A stretch of DNA of 64,000 bases from Sphingobium naphthae (lineage in GTDB: Bacteria; Pseudomonadota; Alphaproteobacteria; Sphingomonadales; Sphingomonadaceae). Positions 33,688 through 41,746 of this stretch are shown here, in pieces. The stretch spans positions 124,001 to 188,000 of the forward strand of contig NZ_JAJGNO010000007.1 of NCBI RefSeq assembly GCF_020782235.1. Reading direction: 5' to 3'. Position numbers and translations under genes: made by a program. The notes beneath the pieces were generated by a model that was given only the letters and a program-made list of their open reading frames with translations, made no database searches and was not told where the DNA came from. Numbering within the stretch: position 1 is the first letter of the stretch; each line of letters starts with the position of its first letter.

Positions 33688-34797
33688 ATGACACTGTTCC
33701 CCGACGATGGCGATCGCGGCGTTTCGCCCGCTATCGCGCTCTATTCCATATTGGGTTTCTGGCTTTTCTATACCGTGCTGGTCAGCTTGCGCGCCGCCGT
33801 CGTGGGATTCGATTCCCAGATGGAGATGGCCGCGCGCCGCATGGTGGTGGCGGTGATCGGGATCATCATCACCTGGATACTCTATCTGGTGCTGCGACGG
33901 TTCGACCAGCGGCCGCTGGCGCTGCGCGTGGTGGCCGCCTTCTCGCTTGCTGCGCCCTTCGCGCTCGCGATGGCGGCGACCAACTATTATATGTTCAACG
34001 TCTATGATCCCACGATGTTCGCCGATGCCGAAATGCAGAAGAAGGCGGCGGAGGAGCATTATGCGCTGATCAGCATCGTCGAGGATGCGATCAGCCGCTT
34101 CTTCTTCCTGTCCGCCTGGGCGGGGCTGTATCTCGCCCTTTCCTATGCCAGCGAAGCGCGTCGGGTCGAGCGCCGCGCAGCGCGGCTGGAGCAGGCGGCG
34201 CAGCAGGCCGAATTGCGATCGCTGCGCTATCAGGTGAACCCGCATTTCCTGTTCAACACGCTCAATTCGCTCTCATCGCTGGTGATGAAGGACCGGCGGG
34301 ACGAGGCGGAGCAGATGATCATGTCGCTCAGCAATTTCTATCGCACCAGCCTGACCGGCGATCCGCTCGACGATGTGCCGCTGGCCGAGGAGGTGCATCT
34401 CCAGAAACTCTATCTCGACATCGAAGCGGTGCGCTTTCCCGACCGGCTGAAAACGGCGATCGACATTCCGCCCGCCCTGCTGAACGCCTGCGTGCCGGGG
34501 CTCATCCTGCAGCCGGTGGTCGAAAATGCGATCAAATATGGCGTGTCGCGGACAGCGCAGCCGGTCGAGATCCGCATCACCGCGCGCGAGGATGGCGACC
34601 TGATGCATATCAACGTGACCGATGATGGGCCCAACCCTCCGGGCCAGGGCGACGGCGGCAGCGGCATCGGCCTTGCCAATGTCCGCGATCGGCTGACGGC
34701 GCGCTTTGGCGATCGCGGGCGGATCGTCTATGGTCCGCGCGATGCGGGCGGCTTTGCCGTGCTGCTGACCCTTCCCATCATCCGCCGGGGTTGCTGA
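33688..34797 (+). CDS. LytS-type sensor histidine kinase
   Basis: Membrane kinase (369 aa) with four hydrophobic segments (about 16-38, 50-71, 80-102, 130-153), a short coiled coil (155-180), then the His_kinase domain: phospho-acceptor H186 in YQVNPHFLFNTLNSL, N-box QPVVENAIKYGV, and G-box DDGPNPP...GSGIGLANVRDRL. There is no separate sensor domain, so the membrane part probably senses. The response regulator starts 7 bases after its stop. Confidence 0.93.
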   Translation: MTLFPDDGDRGVSPAIALYSILGFWLFYTVLVSLRAAVVGFDSQMEMAARRMVVAVIGIIITWILYLVLRRFDQRPLALRVVAAFSLAAPFALAMAATNYYMFNVYDPTMFADAEMQKKAAEEHYALISIVEDAISRFFFLSAWAGLYLALSYASEARRVERRAARLEQAAQQAELRSLRYQVNPHFLFNTLNSLSSLVMKDRRDEAEQMIMSLSNFYRTSLTGDPLDDVPLAEEVHLQKLYLDIEAVRFPDRLKTAIDIPPALLNACVPGLILQPVVENAIKYGVSRTAQPVEIRITAREDGDLMHINVTDDGPNPPGQGDGGSGIGLANVRDRLTARFGDRGRIVYGPRDAGGFAVLLTLPIIRRGC

Positions 34798-34804
34798 TAC
34801 CGCC

Positions 34805-35548
34805 ATGTCCATCCGCACGATGATCGTCGATGACGAGCCGCTCGCGATTGAGCGGCTGCAGATGCTGTGCGCGCGGGAGCCGCGGATCGCGCTGGTCGGC
34901 ACCGCCAGCGACGGCGAAGCGGCGCTGCGCCTGATCGAGGGGCTGAAGCCCGATCTCGTGATGCTCGACATCGCCATGCCGCTGCTCGACGGCATCGGCG
35001 TCGCCCGCGCGGTGGGACGCCTGGGCATGCGCCCCGCCGTGATCTTCGTGACGGCGTTCGAGGGGTTCGCGGTCGAGGCGTTCGATCTGGCGGCGGTCGA
35101 CTATATGCTGAAGCCCGTCGCGCATGATCGCCTCGCCCGCGCCATCGACCGGGTGGAAGCGGCGCTGCGCAACCGCCTGCCCGACAGCGCGGCCACGTCC
35201 CACTCGCCATCGCCCGAATGGGCCGAGGAATTCTGGGTGCCGCACCGGTCGGAACTGATCCGCATCGCCGCCGACCAGATCGACCGGATCGAAGCGGAGC
35301 GGGACTATATGCGGCTGCATGTCGGGCAGCACAGCTATTTGCTGCACCAGACGATCAGCTCGCTGGAGGAGCGGCTCGACCCGCAGCAGTTCGTGCGCCT
35401 GCACCGGTCGCACATCGTGCGCCGCGATCATATCGCGCGCTTGCGTCACGACGGCAGCGGCGTCTGGTTCGCCGCGCTTGGCGATGGCGGCGAAATCCGC
35501 ATCGGCCGCACCTTCCTCGCCAATGCGCGCGCGATGACAGGTCGCTGA
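34805..35548 (+). CDS. LytTR-family response regulator
   Basis: Transcription factor of 247 aa: receiver domain with acidic pocket DDE (9-11), phospho-acceptor D55 in LVMLDIAMPL, switch Thr in FVTAFEGFAVEAFDLAAVDYMLKPV, a linker, then a LytTR DNA-binding domain (about 140-245: RIEAERDYMRLHV, RSHIVRRDHIARLRHDGSG). It forms an operon with the upstream LytS-type kinase. A decayed copy of its 3' part lies at 35997-36082. Confidence 0.94.
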   Translation: MSIRTMIVDDEPLAIERLQMLCAREPRIALVGTASDGEAALRLIEGLKPDLVMLDIAMPLLDGIGVARAVGRLGMRPAVIFVTAFEGFAVEAFDLAAVDYMLKPVAHDRLARAIDRVEAALRNRLPDSAATSHSPSPEWAEEFWVPHRSELIRIAADQIDRIEAERDYMRLHVGQHSYLLHQTISSLEERLDPQQFVRLHRSHIVRRDHIARLRHDGSGVWFAALGDGGEIRIGRTFLANARAMTGR

Positions 35549-35616
35549 AAGGCCGGACGGCTTTTGCCCCATCCGACCGAGCCTGCTCCGGTCCGATCAC
35601 GGTTCCGCCGCTCATC

Positions 35617-35648
35617 ATCAGCCATTCCGCATGTCGTTCATGGCTGAT
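35617..35648. repeat. Inverted repeat between regulator gene and small gene
   Basis: ATCAGCCAT and ATGGCTGAT, nine-base perfect arms with a 14-base loop. No T-run follows; could be an operator or mRNA hairpin. Confidence 0.3.
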
Positions 35649-35730
35649 CATGTTCAGCCAGGGTCAATCACGATTCTGCGAGGATGACGCTCCAAGTGTC
35701 GCGTATGATGAACTAACCAGGGGATCGTCG

Positions 35731-35973
35731 ATGCTCACTACATCCTTATTGCTGCTCGCCGCCGCAACCGCCGCTTCGCCCCAGAAAGCAGACCCTGTCT
35801 GCCAGAACAGCAAGCCGCAAAAGGTCAAGCAGGCGGCCGAACCTGCCGCGCAGCCCATGGGCGCGCTCCCACCCGCCGACCAGATCAAGGCCGTCCTGCA
35901 CAGCGAGAATGGCTGTGAGAAGCCGGTCATCGTCCGCCGCAACGTAGGCGCCAAACCACCGGCTCATCAATAA
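35731..35973 (+). CDS. Small exported protein of unknown function
   Basis: Product of 80 aa with a signal peptide (MLTTSLLLLAAATAASP) and a short mature part containing two cysteines (DPVCQNSKP and ENGCEKPV) and a Lys/Pro-rich tail. I do not recognise the family. AGGGG precedes ATG 35731. It sits between the LytTR regulator gene and a fragment of a LytTR gene. Confidence 0.65.
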   Translation: MLTTSLLLLAAATAASPQKADPVCQNSKPQKVKQAAEPAAQPMGALPPADQIKAVLHSENGCEKPVIVRRNVGAKPPAHQ

Positions 35974-35996
35974 GCCATCTCGGGCAAAGGCGCTGA

Positions 35997-36082
35997 TCGC
36001 ACATCGTGCGCCGCGAATATGTCACGGGATTGCGTCACGACGGCAGCGGCGTCTGAATCGCCGCGCGCGATGACGGGGCGAT
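35997..36082 (+). pseudogene. Decayed fragment of a LytTR regulator gene
   Basis: Two blocks match the 3' part of the regulator gene: 20 identical bases (35997-36016 against 35408-35427) and 26 identical bases (36030-36055 against 35441-35466). A related GCGATGACGGG end follows after a deletion. Translation gives RREYVTGLRHDGSGV then a stop. No start, no domain: a remnant of a duplicate or a lost paralogue. Confidence 0.7.
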
Positions 36083-36150
36083 AGCGGGGCTTGCAGGGTG
36101 CGAGCATTTTACCGCTTGGCCGCACCACCACACGCCTTTAGCGGAGCGCC

Positions 36151-37287
36151 ATGCCTGACGCTCCGCAGAAACATGGCCGGCTGGTTTGGAGCCGCTATTA
36201 CAGCGCCTTCGTTCCCGCCGGTCCCGCAGGCCCCGGCCTGTTCGATCGACTGAAGGCGGCGAGCGGCGCGATCGGCGGCATCGCCATCACGGGCCTTCTG
36301 TGCGGCCTGATGCTGGGTAATGGCCTGGCCCATCCTCTGCTGGTGGCGCCCATGGGGGCTTCGGCCGTCCTTCTTTTCGCCGTGCCCGCGAGCCCGCTGG
36401 CGCAGCCCTGGCCGGTGCTGGGCGGCAATGTGATTTCGGCCGTCATCGGCATCGCCGTGGCGAAGGCGATCGCTGATCCCACGCTTGCGGCGGCGCTGGC
36501 GGTCGGTGCGGCGATTGTGGTGATGTCGCTGCTGCGCTGCCTGCATCCGCCGGGCGGCGCCGTGGCGCTCTCGGCTGCGCTGGGCGTCAAGAGCGTTGCG
36601 GCAAGCTATATGTTCGCCCTGGTTCCGGTCGGCATCAACACGCTGCTGCTCCTGATCGTGGCGATGCTCTTTCATCGCCTTGCGGGTCACAGCTATCCCC
36701 ATGTGGCCCCCACCACATCGCAGCGTCACGGAACGGATGATCCCCCGGCACTGTTGCGCGCCGGGCCATCGGAACAGGACGTGGCCGATGCACTGCATGG
36801 TTTTGGCGACATGCTGGACGTGGACAAGGCCGACCTGCGCCAGCTGATCGTGGATGCCGAACTGCGGGCCGCGGAGCGGCTGCATGGGGCGGCAAGCTGC
36901 GCCGACATCATGTCGCAGGATGTCCTGCATGTCGGGGCGCAGCATTCCGTCGCCGAAGTGCGCACGCTGATGCGGGAGCGGGAGCTGCTGTCAGTGCCGG
37001 TGCTGGATCGCGGCGGCCGGGTGCAAGGAATGATCGGTGCGATCGACCTGACACGGGACGGCGTCTGCGCTGGCGACATCGCGCGTCGGCCGCTGCTGGT
37101 TCACGCCGATACGCCGGTTGCGCGGCTGATCGGACCGCTGAGCAGCGGCGCCCATCGCGCCGCCATCGTCGTGGATGATGCGCAACACTTGCTGGGCCTC
37201 GTCACGCAGACGGACCTGCTGGCGTCGCTGGCGCTGCGCGTCAGCGCTGCCCCGACAGTGGCGCGTCCGGCCCCGGCATCGCCGTGA
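36151..37287 (+). CDS. HPP-family membrane protein with CBS pair
   Basis: Product of 378 aa: an HPP membrane domain with about four helices (residues 38-175, signature LHPPGGAVALSAALG; PMGASAVLLFAVP), a linker, then two CBS domains (about 250-365: ADIMSQDVLHVGAQHSVAEVRTLM and VHADTPVARLIGPLSSGAHRAAIVVDD). Some HPP proteins are nitrite transporters; the CBS pair probably binds a nucleotide as a regulatory switch. The substrate here is unknown. It overlaps a small minus-strand gene at its end. Confidence 0.88.
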   Translation: MPDAPQKHGRLVWSRYYSAFVPAGPAGPGLFDRLKAASGAIGGIAITGLLCGLMLGNGLAHPLLVAPMGASAVLLFAVPASPLAQPWPVLGGNVISAVIGIAVAKAIADPTLAAALAVGAAIVVMSLLRCLHPPGGAVALSAALGVKSVAASYMFALVPVGINTLLLLIVAMLFHRLAGHSYPHVAPTTSQRHGTDDPPALLRAGPSEQDVADALHGFGDMLDVDKADLRQLIVDAELRAAERLHGAASCADIMSQDVLHVGAQHSVAEVRTLMRERELLSVPVLDRGGRVQGMIGAIDLTRDGVCAGDIARRPLLVHADTPVARLIGPLSSGAHRAAIVVDDAQHLLGLVTQTDLLASLALRVSAAPTVARPAPASP

Positions 37288-37438
37288 TCGCCACATTGGC
37301 GAACATGACGAGCCCGGCGACGATCATCAGCGCGCCGCGCTTGCGGTCGCGGGTACGCAAGATCGCATAGACGCCGCCGCCCGTCAGCAGCACGCCGGCG
37401 AGCATCAGGATGGAAAGAAGGGTGCCTGCCATGGCCAT
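37241..37438 (-). CDS. Small two-helix membrane protein
   Basis: Product of 65 aa with two hydrophobic segments (TLLSILMLAGVLLTGGGVYAI and GALMIVAGLVMFANVAITAM) separated by a basic loop RTRDRKRG, so both ends are probably periplasmic. Such proteins are widespread and uncharacterised in sphingomonads. Its 3' end overlaps the convergent HPP gene by 47 bases. The Shine-Dalgarno is weak; ATG 37432 is an alternative. Confidence 0.65.
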   Translation of the reverse strand: MAMAGTLLSILMLAGVLLTGGGVYAILRTRDRKRGALMIVAGLVMFANVAITAMPGPDAPLSGQR

Positions 37439-37534
37439 GCCATAGGCGGCAAGCTGGACTGTGGCAATTGCCGCCCTCTCCTCCTATGAGGCGCGCAGAC
37501 ACGAATCACCTGTCGGTGAAGGGACGTTTCACCC

Positions 37535-37972
37535 ATGAAGATCGCCATCGCTTCCGATCATGCCGCCGTCGAACTGAAGGCGGAGCTTGCGCAGTGGCTG
37601 CGCGGGGAAGGCCATGAAGTCGAGGATCTGGGGCCGGCGAACGCCGACCGGGTCGATTATCCCGATTATGGTTACAAGCTCGCGACGGCGATCGCATCGG
37701 GCGCCGCCGAACGCGGCATCGCGCTTTGCGGATCGGGCATCGGCATCTCGATCGCGGTCAACCGCAATCCGGCCTGCCGCTGCGCGCTGGTCGGCGAGCC
37801 GCTGTCGGCCGCCCTGTCGCGCGAGCATAATGACGCCAATGTCCTAGCCCTGGGCGCGCGCCTGACCGGGGTGGACATGGCCAAGGCCTGCGTCACCGCT
37901 TTCCTCACCACTGATTTCGGCGGCGGCCGCCATGCCGGCCGCGTCGACAAACTGTCCCAGCCCGCGCTCTGA
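37535..37972 (+). CDS. rpiB: Ribose-5-phosphate isomerase B
   Basis: Interconverts ribulose-5-P and ribose-5-P. Product of 145 aa: MKIAIASDHAAVELK at the start, DYPDYGYK, the active-site loop ALCGSGIGISIAVNR with the catalytic cysteine, REHNDANVLALGARL, and GGGRHAGRVDKL at the end. It is 12 bases upstream of glyA; together with nrdR this forms a conserved rpiB-glyA-nrdR operon of alphaproteobacteria. Confidence 0.95.
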   Translation: MKIAIASDHAAVELKAELAQWLRGEGHEVEDLGPANADRVDYPDYGYKLATAIASGAAERGIALCGSGIGISIAVNRNPACRCALVGEPLSAALSREHNDANVLALGARLTGVDMAKACVTAFLTTDFGGGRHAGRVDKLSQPAL

Positions 37973-37984
37973 AAGGATCCGAAG

Positions 37985-39304
37985 ATGAGCACCGACACCT
38001 TGAACCCGCCCGCTCTGTCGGACATCCGTTCGGACGGCTATTTCACGCGCAGCCTGGCCGACGCCGACCCTGCCGTGTTCGGCGGCATCGCCCAGGAACT
38101 GAAACGCGAGCAGACGCAGATCGAGCTGATCGCCTCGGAAAATATCGTGTCCAAGGCCGTGCTGGAGGCGCAGGGATCGGTCTTCACCAACAAATATGCC
38201 GAAGGCTATCCGGGCAAGCGCTATTATCAGGGCTGCGCGCCGTCCGACGTGGTCGAGCAACTCGCCATCGATCGCGCGAAGCAGCTGTTCGGCTGCAACT
38301 TCGTCAACGTCCAGCCCCATTCGGGCGCGCAGGCCAATGGCGGCGTGATGCTGGCGCTGGTCAAGCCCGGCGAGACGATCATGGGGCTCAGCCTCGACGC
38401 CGGCGGTCACCTGACCCATGGCTCCAAGCCCAGCATGTCGGGCAAGTGGTTCAACGCCGTGCAATATGGCGTGCGCGAGGATACGCACCTCATCGACTAT
38501 GACGATGTCGAGCGGCAGGCGATCGAATGCCAGCCCAAGCTGATCATCGCCGGCGGCAGCGCCTATCCGCGCCAGATCGACTTCGCCCGCTTCCGCGCGA
38601 TCGCGGACAAGGTCGGCGCTTTGTTCATGGTCGACATGGCGCATTTCGCGGGTCTGGTCGCGGGCGGCGCGCACCCCTCCCCCTTCGGCCACGCCCATGT
38701 CGTGACCACCACCACGCACAAGACGCTGCGCGGGCCGCGCGGCGGCATGATCATGACCGATGACGAGGCGCTGGCGAAGAAGATCAATTCGGCGATCTTC
38801 CCCGGCCTGCAGGGTGGGCCGCTGATGCATGTCATCGCCGCCAAGGCGGTCGCCTTCGGCGAAGCGCTGGAGCCCGAGTTCAAGACCTATGCCGCCGCGA
38901 TCGTCGCCAATGCCAAGGCGCTGGCGGGCCGGCTGGAGCAGCGCGGCCTGGCCGTCATTTCCGGCGGCACCGACACGCATCTCGCGCTGATCGACCTGCG
39001 CCCCTATGGCATTTCGGGCAAGGATGCCGACGAGGCGCTGGAGCGCAGCTTCATCACCTGCAACAAGAATGGCGTGCCGGGCGATCCGCTGCCGCCGACC
39101 AAGACCAGCGGCATCCGCGTGGGTTCGCCCGCCGGCACGACGCGCGGCTTTGGCGTGGCCGAGTTCGAGGCCATCGGCGACATGATCGCCGATGTGCTGG
39201 AGGGGCTGCGCGACAAGGGTGAAGCCGGCGACGCCGCCGTCGAAGCCAATGTCCGCGAGCGCGTGGCGGCGCTGTGCGCCCGCTTCCCCATCTACGAAGG
39301 ATAA
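37985..39304 (+). CDS. glyA: Serine hydroxymethyltransferase
   Basis: PLP enzyme (439 aa) that converts serine and tetrahydrofolate to glycine and methylene-THF, the main one-carbon source. Seen: [51 protein letters not shown] lysine in [13 protein letters not shown], and FPGLQGGP. The Shine-Dalgarno AGGATC precedes ATG 37985. Its stop region carries the AAGGA ribosome site of nrdR. Confidence 0.97.
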   Translation: MSTDTLNPPALSDIRSDGYFTRSLADADPAVFGGIAQELKREQTQIELIASENIVSKAVLEAQGSVFTNKYAEGYPGKRYYQGCAPSDVVEQLAIDRAKQLFGCNFVNVQPHSGAQANGGVMLALVKPGETIMGLSLDAGGHLTHGSKPSMSGKWFNAVQYGVREDTHLIDYDDVERQAIECQPKLIIAGGSAYPRQIDFARFRAIADKVGALFMVDMAHFAGLVAGGAHPSPFGHAHVVTTTTHKTLRGPRGGMIMTDDEALAKKINSAIFPGLQGGPLMHVIAAKAVAFGEALEPEFKTYAAAIVANAKALAGRLEQRGLAVISGGTDTHLALIDLRPYGISGKDADEALERSFITCNKNGVPGDPLPPTKTSGIRVGSPAGTTRGFGVAEFEAIGDMIADVLEGLRDKGEAGDAAVEANVRERVAALCARFPIYEG

Positions 39305-39310
39305 GCTCGC

Positions 39311-39772
39311 TTGCGCTGCCCTTTCTGCACCCATGAGGACAGCCAGGTGAAGGACAGCCGGCCGACGGAGGATGGCGCCGCCATCCGCCGCCGCCGGCAG
39401 TGCGAAGCCTGCGGGGCGCGCTTCACGACCTTCGAACGCATCCAGCTGCGCGACATCTGGGTGGTGAAGAGCGAGGGGCGCAAGGAGGCGTTCGACCGAG
39501 ACAAGCTGGCGCGATCGGTCGGCATCGCCTGCCGCAAGCGGCCGATCGACCCCAGCCGGCTGGAAAAGCTGATTTCCGGGATCCAGCGCCAGCTCGAAAC
39601 CAGCGGCGACGGCGAAGTGCCCGCCCGCGCCATCGGCGAAATGGTGATGGAGGGGCTCAAGCGCCTGGACAGCGTCGCCTATATCCGCTTCGCCAGCGTC
39701 TACAAGGACTTCACCGACGCCCGCGACTTCGAGGAATTCGCCGGCACGGTGAAGGAGGTCGGGCGGGAATGA
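39311..39772 (+). CDS. nrdR: Transcriptional repressor NrdR
   Basis: Zinc and ATP-cone repressor of ribonucleotide reductase genes (153 aa). Zinc ligands C3, C6, C31, C34 ([10 protein letters not shown] and [11 protein letters not shown]), then the ATP-cone (about 49-139: [20 protein letters not shown]). The start is TTG 39311, six bases after the glyA stop; the Shine-Dalgarno overlaps the glyA end. No NrdR box is seen in this window. Confidence 0.95.
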   Translation: MRCPFCTHEDSQVKDSRPTEDGAAIRRRRQCEACGARFTTFERIQLRDIWVVKSEGRKEAFDRDKLARSVGIACRKRPIDPSRLEKLISGIQRQLETSGDGEVPARAIGEMVMEGLKRLDSVAYIRFASVYKDFTDARDFEEFAGTVKEVGRE

Positions 39773-39794
39773 GGGGCAAGCCTCATGCCGCCTG

Positions 39795-39845
39795 CCGTTC
39801 GTCCTGAGTAGCCATTGAGCGCAGTCGAAATGGCGTATCGAAGGA
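39795..39845 (-). repeat. REP-like hairpin element, family 1, copy B (left boundary)
   Basis: Reverse-oriented copy: on the minus strand TCCTTCGATACG, then a hairpin with arms CCATT/AATGG, then CTACTCAGGACGAACGG. Its plus-strand edge GAAGGA is the Shine-Dalgarno of the GIY-YIG start at 39853. It forms an inverted pair with 40126-40175 around the GIY-YIG coding part. Confidence 0.75.
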
Positions 39846-39852
39846 CCATGTC

Positions 39853-40899
39853 ATGACATTCCATGCCTATATGCTGCGTTGCTCCGACGGCAGCTATTAT
39901 CTTGGCCAGACAGACATGCTGGAGCGTCGGATGGCGCAGCATGAGGCCGGAGAAATCGAGGGCTATACGCAAACTCGTCGGCCGGTCGAGCTGGTCTGGA
40001 GCCAGGAGTTCGCATCCCGCGACGAGGCTATCGCAGCCGAGCAGCAGATCAAGGGATGGTCGCGGAACAAGAAGGAGGCGCTGATCGCCGGCGACTGTGC
40101 AGCCATCAGCGCTTTGGCGCGCAAATCCTTCGATACGGGTCTTCGGCAAGCTCAGCCCCTACTCAGGACGGACGGGGACGCACGACAGCCCGCCCCCGTC
40201 ATCGTCCTGGTCCGCCCGCAGCTAGGCGAGAATATCGGGAAGGCGGCGCGGGCCATGTTGAATTTCGGGTTGACCGAGATGCGGCTGGTGAGCCCGCGCG
40301 ACGGCTGGCCCAATCCGGACGCGGGCCCCGCAGCCGCGGGCGCCGATGTCGTGCTGGACGGCGCGCAGGTGTTCGAGACGCTGGCCGATGCCGTCGCGGA
40401 CTGCGCCCATGTCTATGCGACCACCGTGCGCAAGCGCGGCGTCACCAAGCCGGTCGTGACGCCCGAAGAGGCCGCGCGCGAGGTGCATGGCGCTTCGGGC
40501 CGCAGCGCCTTCGTCTTTGGACCCGAACGGTCGGGGCTGGAGACGGACGATGTGGCGCTCGCCCGCAAGATCCTGACCGTGCCGATCAACCCCGAATTCG
40601 GATCGCTCAACCTGGCGCAGGCAGTGATCCTGTGCGCCTATGAATGGTCGAAGCAGGCGACGCTGGAACAGCCGACCGTCACCGACCTGGGCGAACCCGC
40701 GCCGCAGGACGAACTGGAAGGGATGATCGGCCAGCTGGAAACGCTGCTGGAGGGGGCGGGCTATTTCTTTCCGCCCGATCGCGCACCCGCGACCAAGCGG
40801 ACGCTGCGCAACCTGCTGACCAAGCCGGGCTGGAACCATCTGGAGGTGCGGACGCTGCGTGGAGTCCTGTCCGCGCTCGGCAATCCCCGCCCGCGCTGA
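39853..40899 (+). CDS. trmJ: Fusion of GIY-YIG nuclease domain to tRNA methyltransferase TrmJ
   Basis: One uninterrupted 348-residue frame. Residues 1-83 are a short GIY-YIG (URI) domain of the kind found in standalone proteins: AYMLRCSDGSYYLGQTDMLERRMAQHE, Glu in AAEQQIKGWS, ending KKEALIAGD. Residues 92-108 are encoded by a dispersed hairpin repeat. Residues 114-348 are a full SPOUT methyltransferase of the TrmJ type (Nm32 in tRNA): LVRPQLGENIGKAARAM, FVFGPERSGLE, FGSLNLAQAVILCAYEW. No ATG or GTG lies between the parts; only TTG 40114, without a ribosome site, could start TrmJ alone. Relatives normally have separate proteins. Confidence 0.88.
   Translation: MTFHAYMLRCSDGSYYLGQTDMLERRMAQHEAGEIEGYTQTRRPVELVWSQEFASRDEAIAAEQQIKGWSRNKKEALIAGDCAAISALARKSFDTGLRQAQPLLRTDGDARQPAPVIVLVRPQLGENIGKAARAMLNFGLTEMRLVSPRDGWPNPDAGPAAAGADVVLDGAQVFETLADAVADCAHVYATTVRKRGVTKPVVTPEEAAREVHGASGRSAFVFGPERSGLETDDVALARKILTVPINPEFGSLNLAQAVILCAYEWSKQATLEQPTVTDLGEPAPQDELEGMIGQLETLLEGAGYFFPPDRAPATKRTLRNLLTKPGWNHLEVRTLRGVLSALGNPRPR
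40126..40175 (+). repeat. REP-like hairpin element, family 1, copy C (inside coding sequence)
   Basis: TCCTTCGATACG, hairpin with GGG/CCC arms, then CTACTCAGGACGGACGG. Lies in frame within the GIY-YIG/TrmJ gene and encodes the linker SFDTGLRQAQPLLRTDG. Inverted with respect to copy B at 39795-39845. Confidence 0.75.
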
Positions 40900-40905
40900 G
40901 CGGCC

Positions 40906-41667
40906 TCAGATGCCGCCGGGATGGACCGGCCAGCCGCCCTGCTCCAGTCCCGCGGTCAGCGATGCCATACAGGCGTCAAGGCGATCCTGATCGGTCGAGC
41001 GCACGACGAAATTGGCGCCGGTGCGTCCTTCGCGGAAGAAGGGGTAGCTGCCGATCTGGCAGCCTTCATGCGCGCGCTCGGTCGCGCCCAGCAGGTCGGC
41101 CACTTCGCTTTCGGCGACCCAGCAGCCGATGGTGGCGGACAGGAGCGGCCTGCCCCCTTCCAGCGCGCCGGTGAGGCTTTCCAGCATCCCGGCCGTGATC
41201 GACGGGACGCCCGCCATGATGAAGATATTGCCGTGGCGGATGCCCGGCGCGCCCGACATGCGGTTTTCGATCAGGCTCGCGCCGGCGGGCACCCGCGCCA
41301 TGCGCAGCCGCGCCTCCGTCAGGCCGCCGCGCGACTCGTAATAGGCAGCGAGCACGGCGCGCGCGCTTTCGTGGATCTCCACCGGCACGCCCAGCGCCGC
41401 CGCAATCGCGTCAACGGTGATGTCGTCATGGGTGGGGCCGATGCCGCCGGTGGTGAACAGATAGTCGTTGCGCGTGCGCAGGGCGTTCACCGCCTCGACG
41501 ATGGCGTCCTGGTCGTCCGCCACCACGCGCACCTCGCGCAGCCGGATGCCCTGCACATTCAGCCAGGTCGCGATCTGCGCGACATTCCTGTCCTGTGTCC
41601 GGCCCGAGAGAATTTCGTCGCCGATCACGATCAGCGCGGCGGTCCAGGTGCGGGTGGGATCAGGCAT
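40906..41667 (-). CDS. CinA-like molybdopterin-binding-fold protein
   Basis: MoaB/Mog-fold protein of 253 aa (COG1058), the N-terminal half of CinA-type proteins without the deamidase domain. Seen: ALIVIGDEILSGRTQDRN, TTGGIGPTHDDITVDAIA, APGIRHGNIFIMAGVPSI, and IGSYPFFREGR. In CinA this module has ADP-ribose pyrophosphatase activity; here the function is not established. It converges with the TrmJ fusion gene, 6 bases between stops, and is divergent from map. Confidence 0.88.
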   Translation of the reverse strand: MPDPTRTWTAALIVIGDEILSGRTQDRNVAQIATWLNVQGIRLREVRVVADDQDAIVEAVNALRTRNDYLFTTGGIGPTHDDITVDAIAAALGVPVEIHESARAVLAAYYESRGGLTEARLRMARVPAGASLIENRMSGAPGIRHGNIFIMAGVPSITAGMLESLTGALEGGRPLLSATIGCWVAESEVADLLGATERAHEGCQIGSYPFFREGRTGANFVVRSTDQDRLDACMASLTAGLEQGGWPVHPGGI

Positions 41668-41746
41668 GGCGCGGTCATAGCCGCCGCCGCGCAGCCTGCC
41701 TAGCCGCCCCCTCGCATTATGCGGTCCAAGCGCCTATAATCAGCCC

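Noticed and set aside
40114..40899. Annotating TrmJ as a separate gene starting at TTG 40114
   Set aside because: No ribosome site precedes it and the frame is continuous with the GIY-YIG part, so a single fused gene is the simpler reading.
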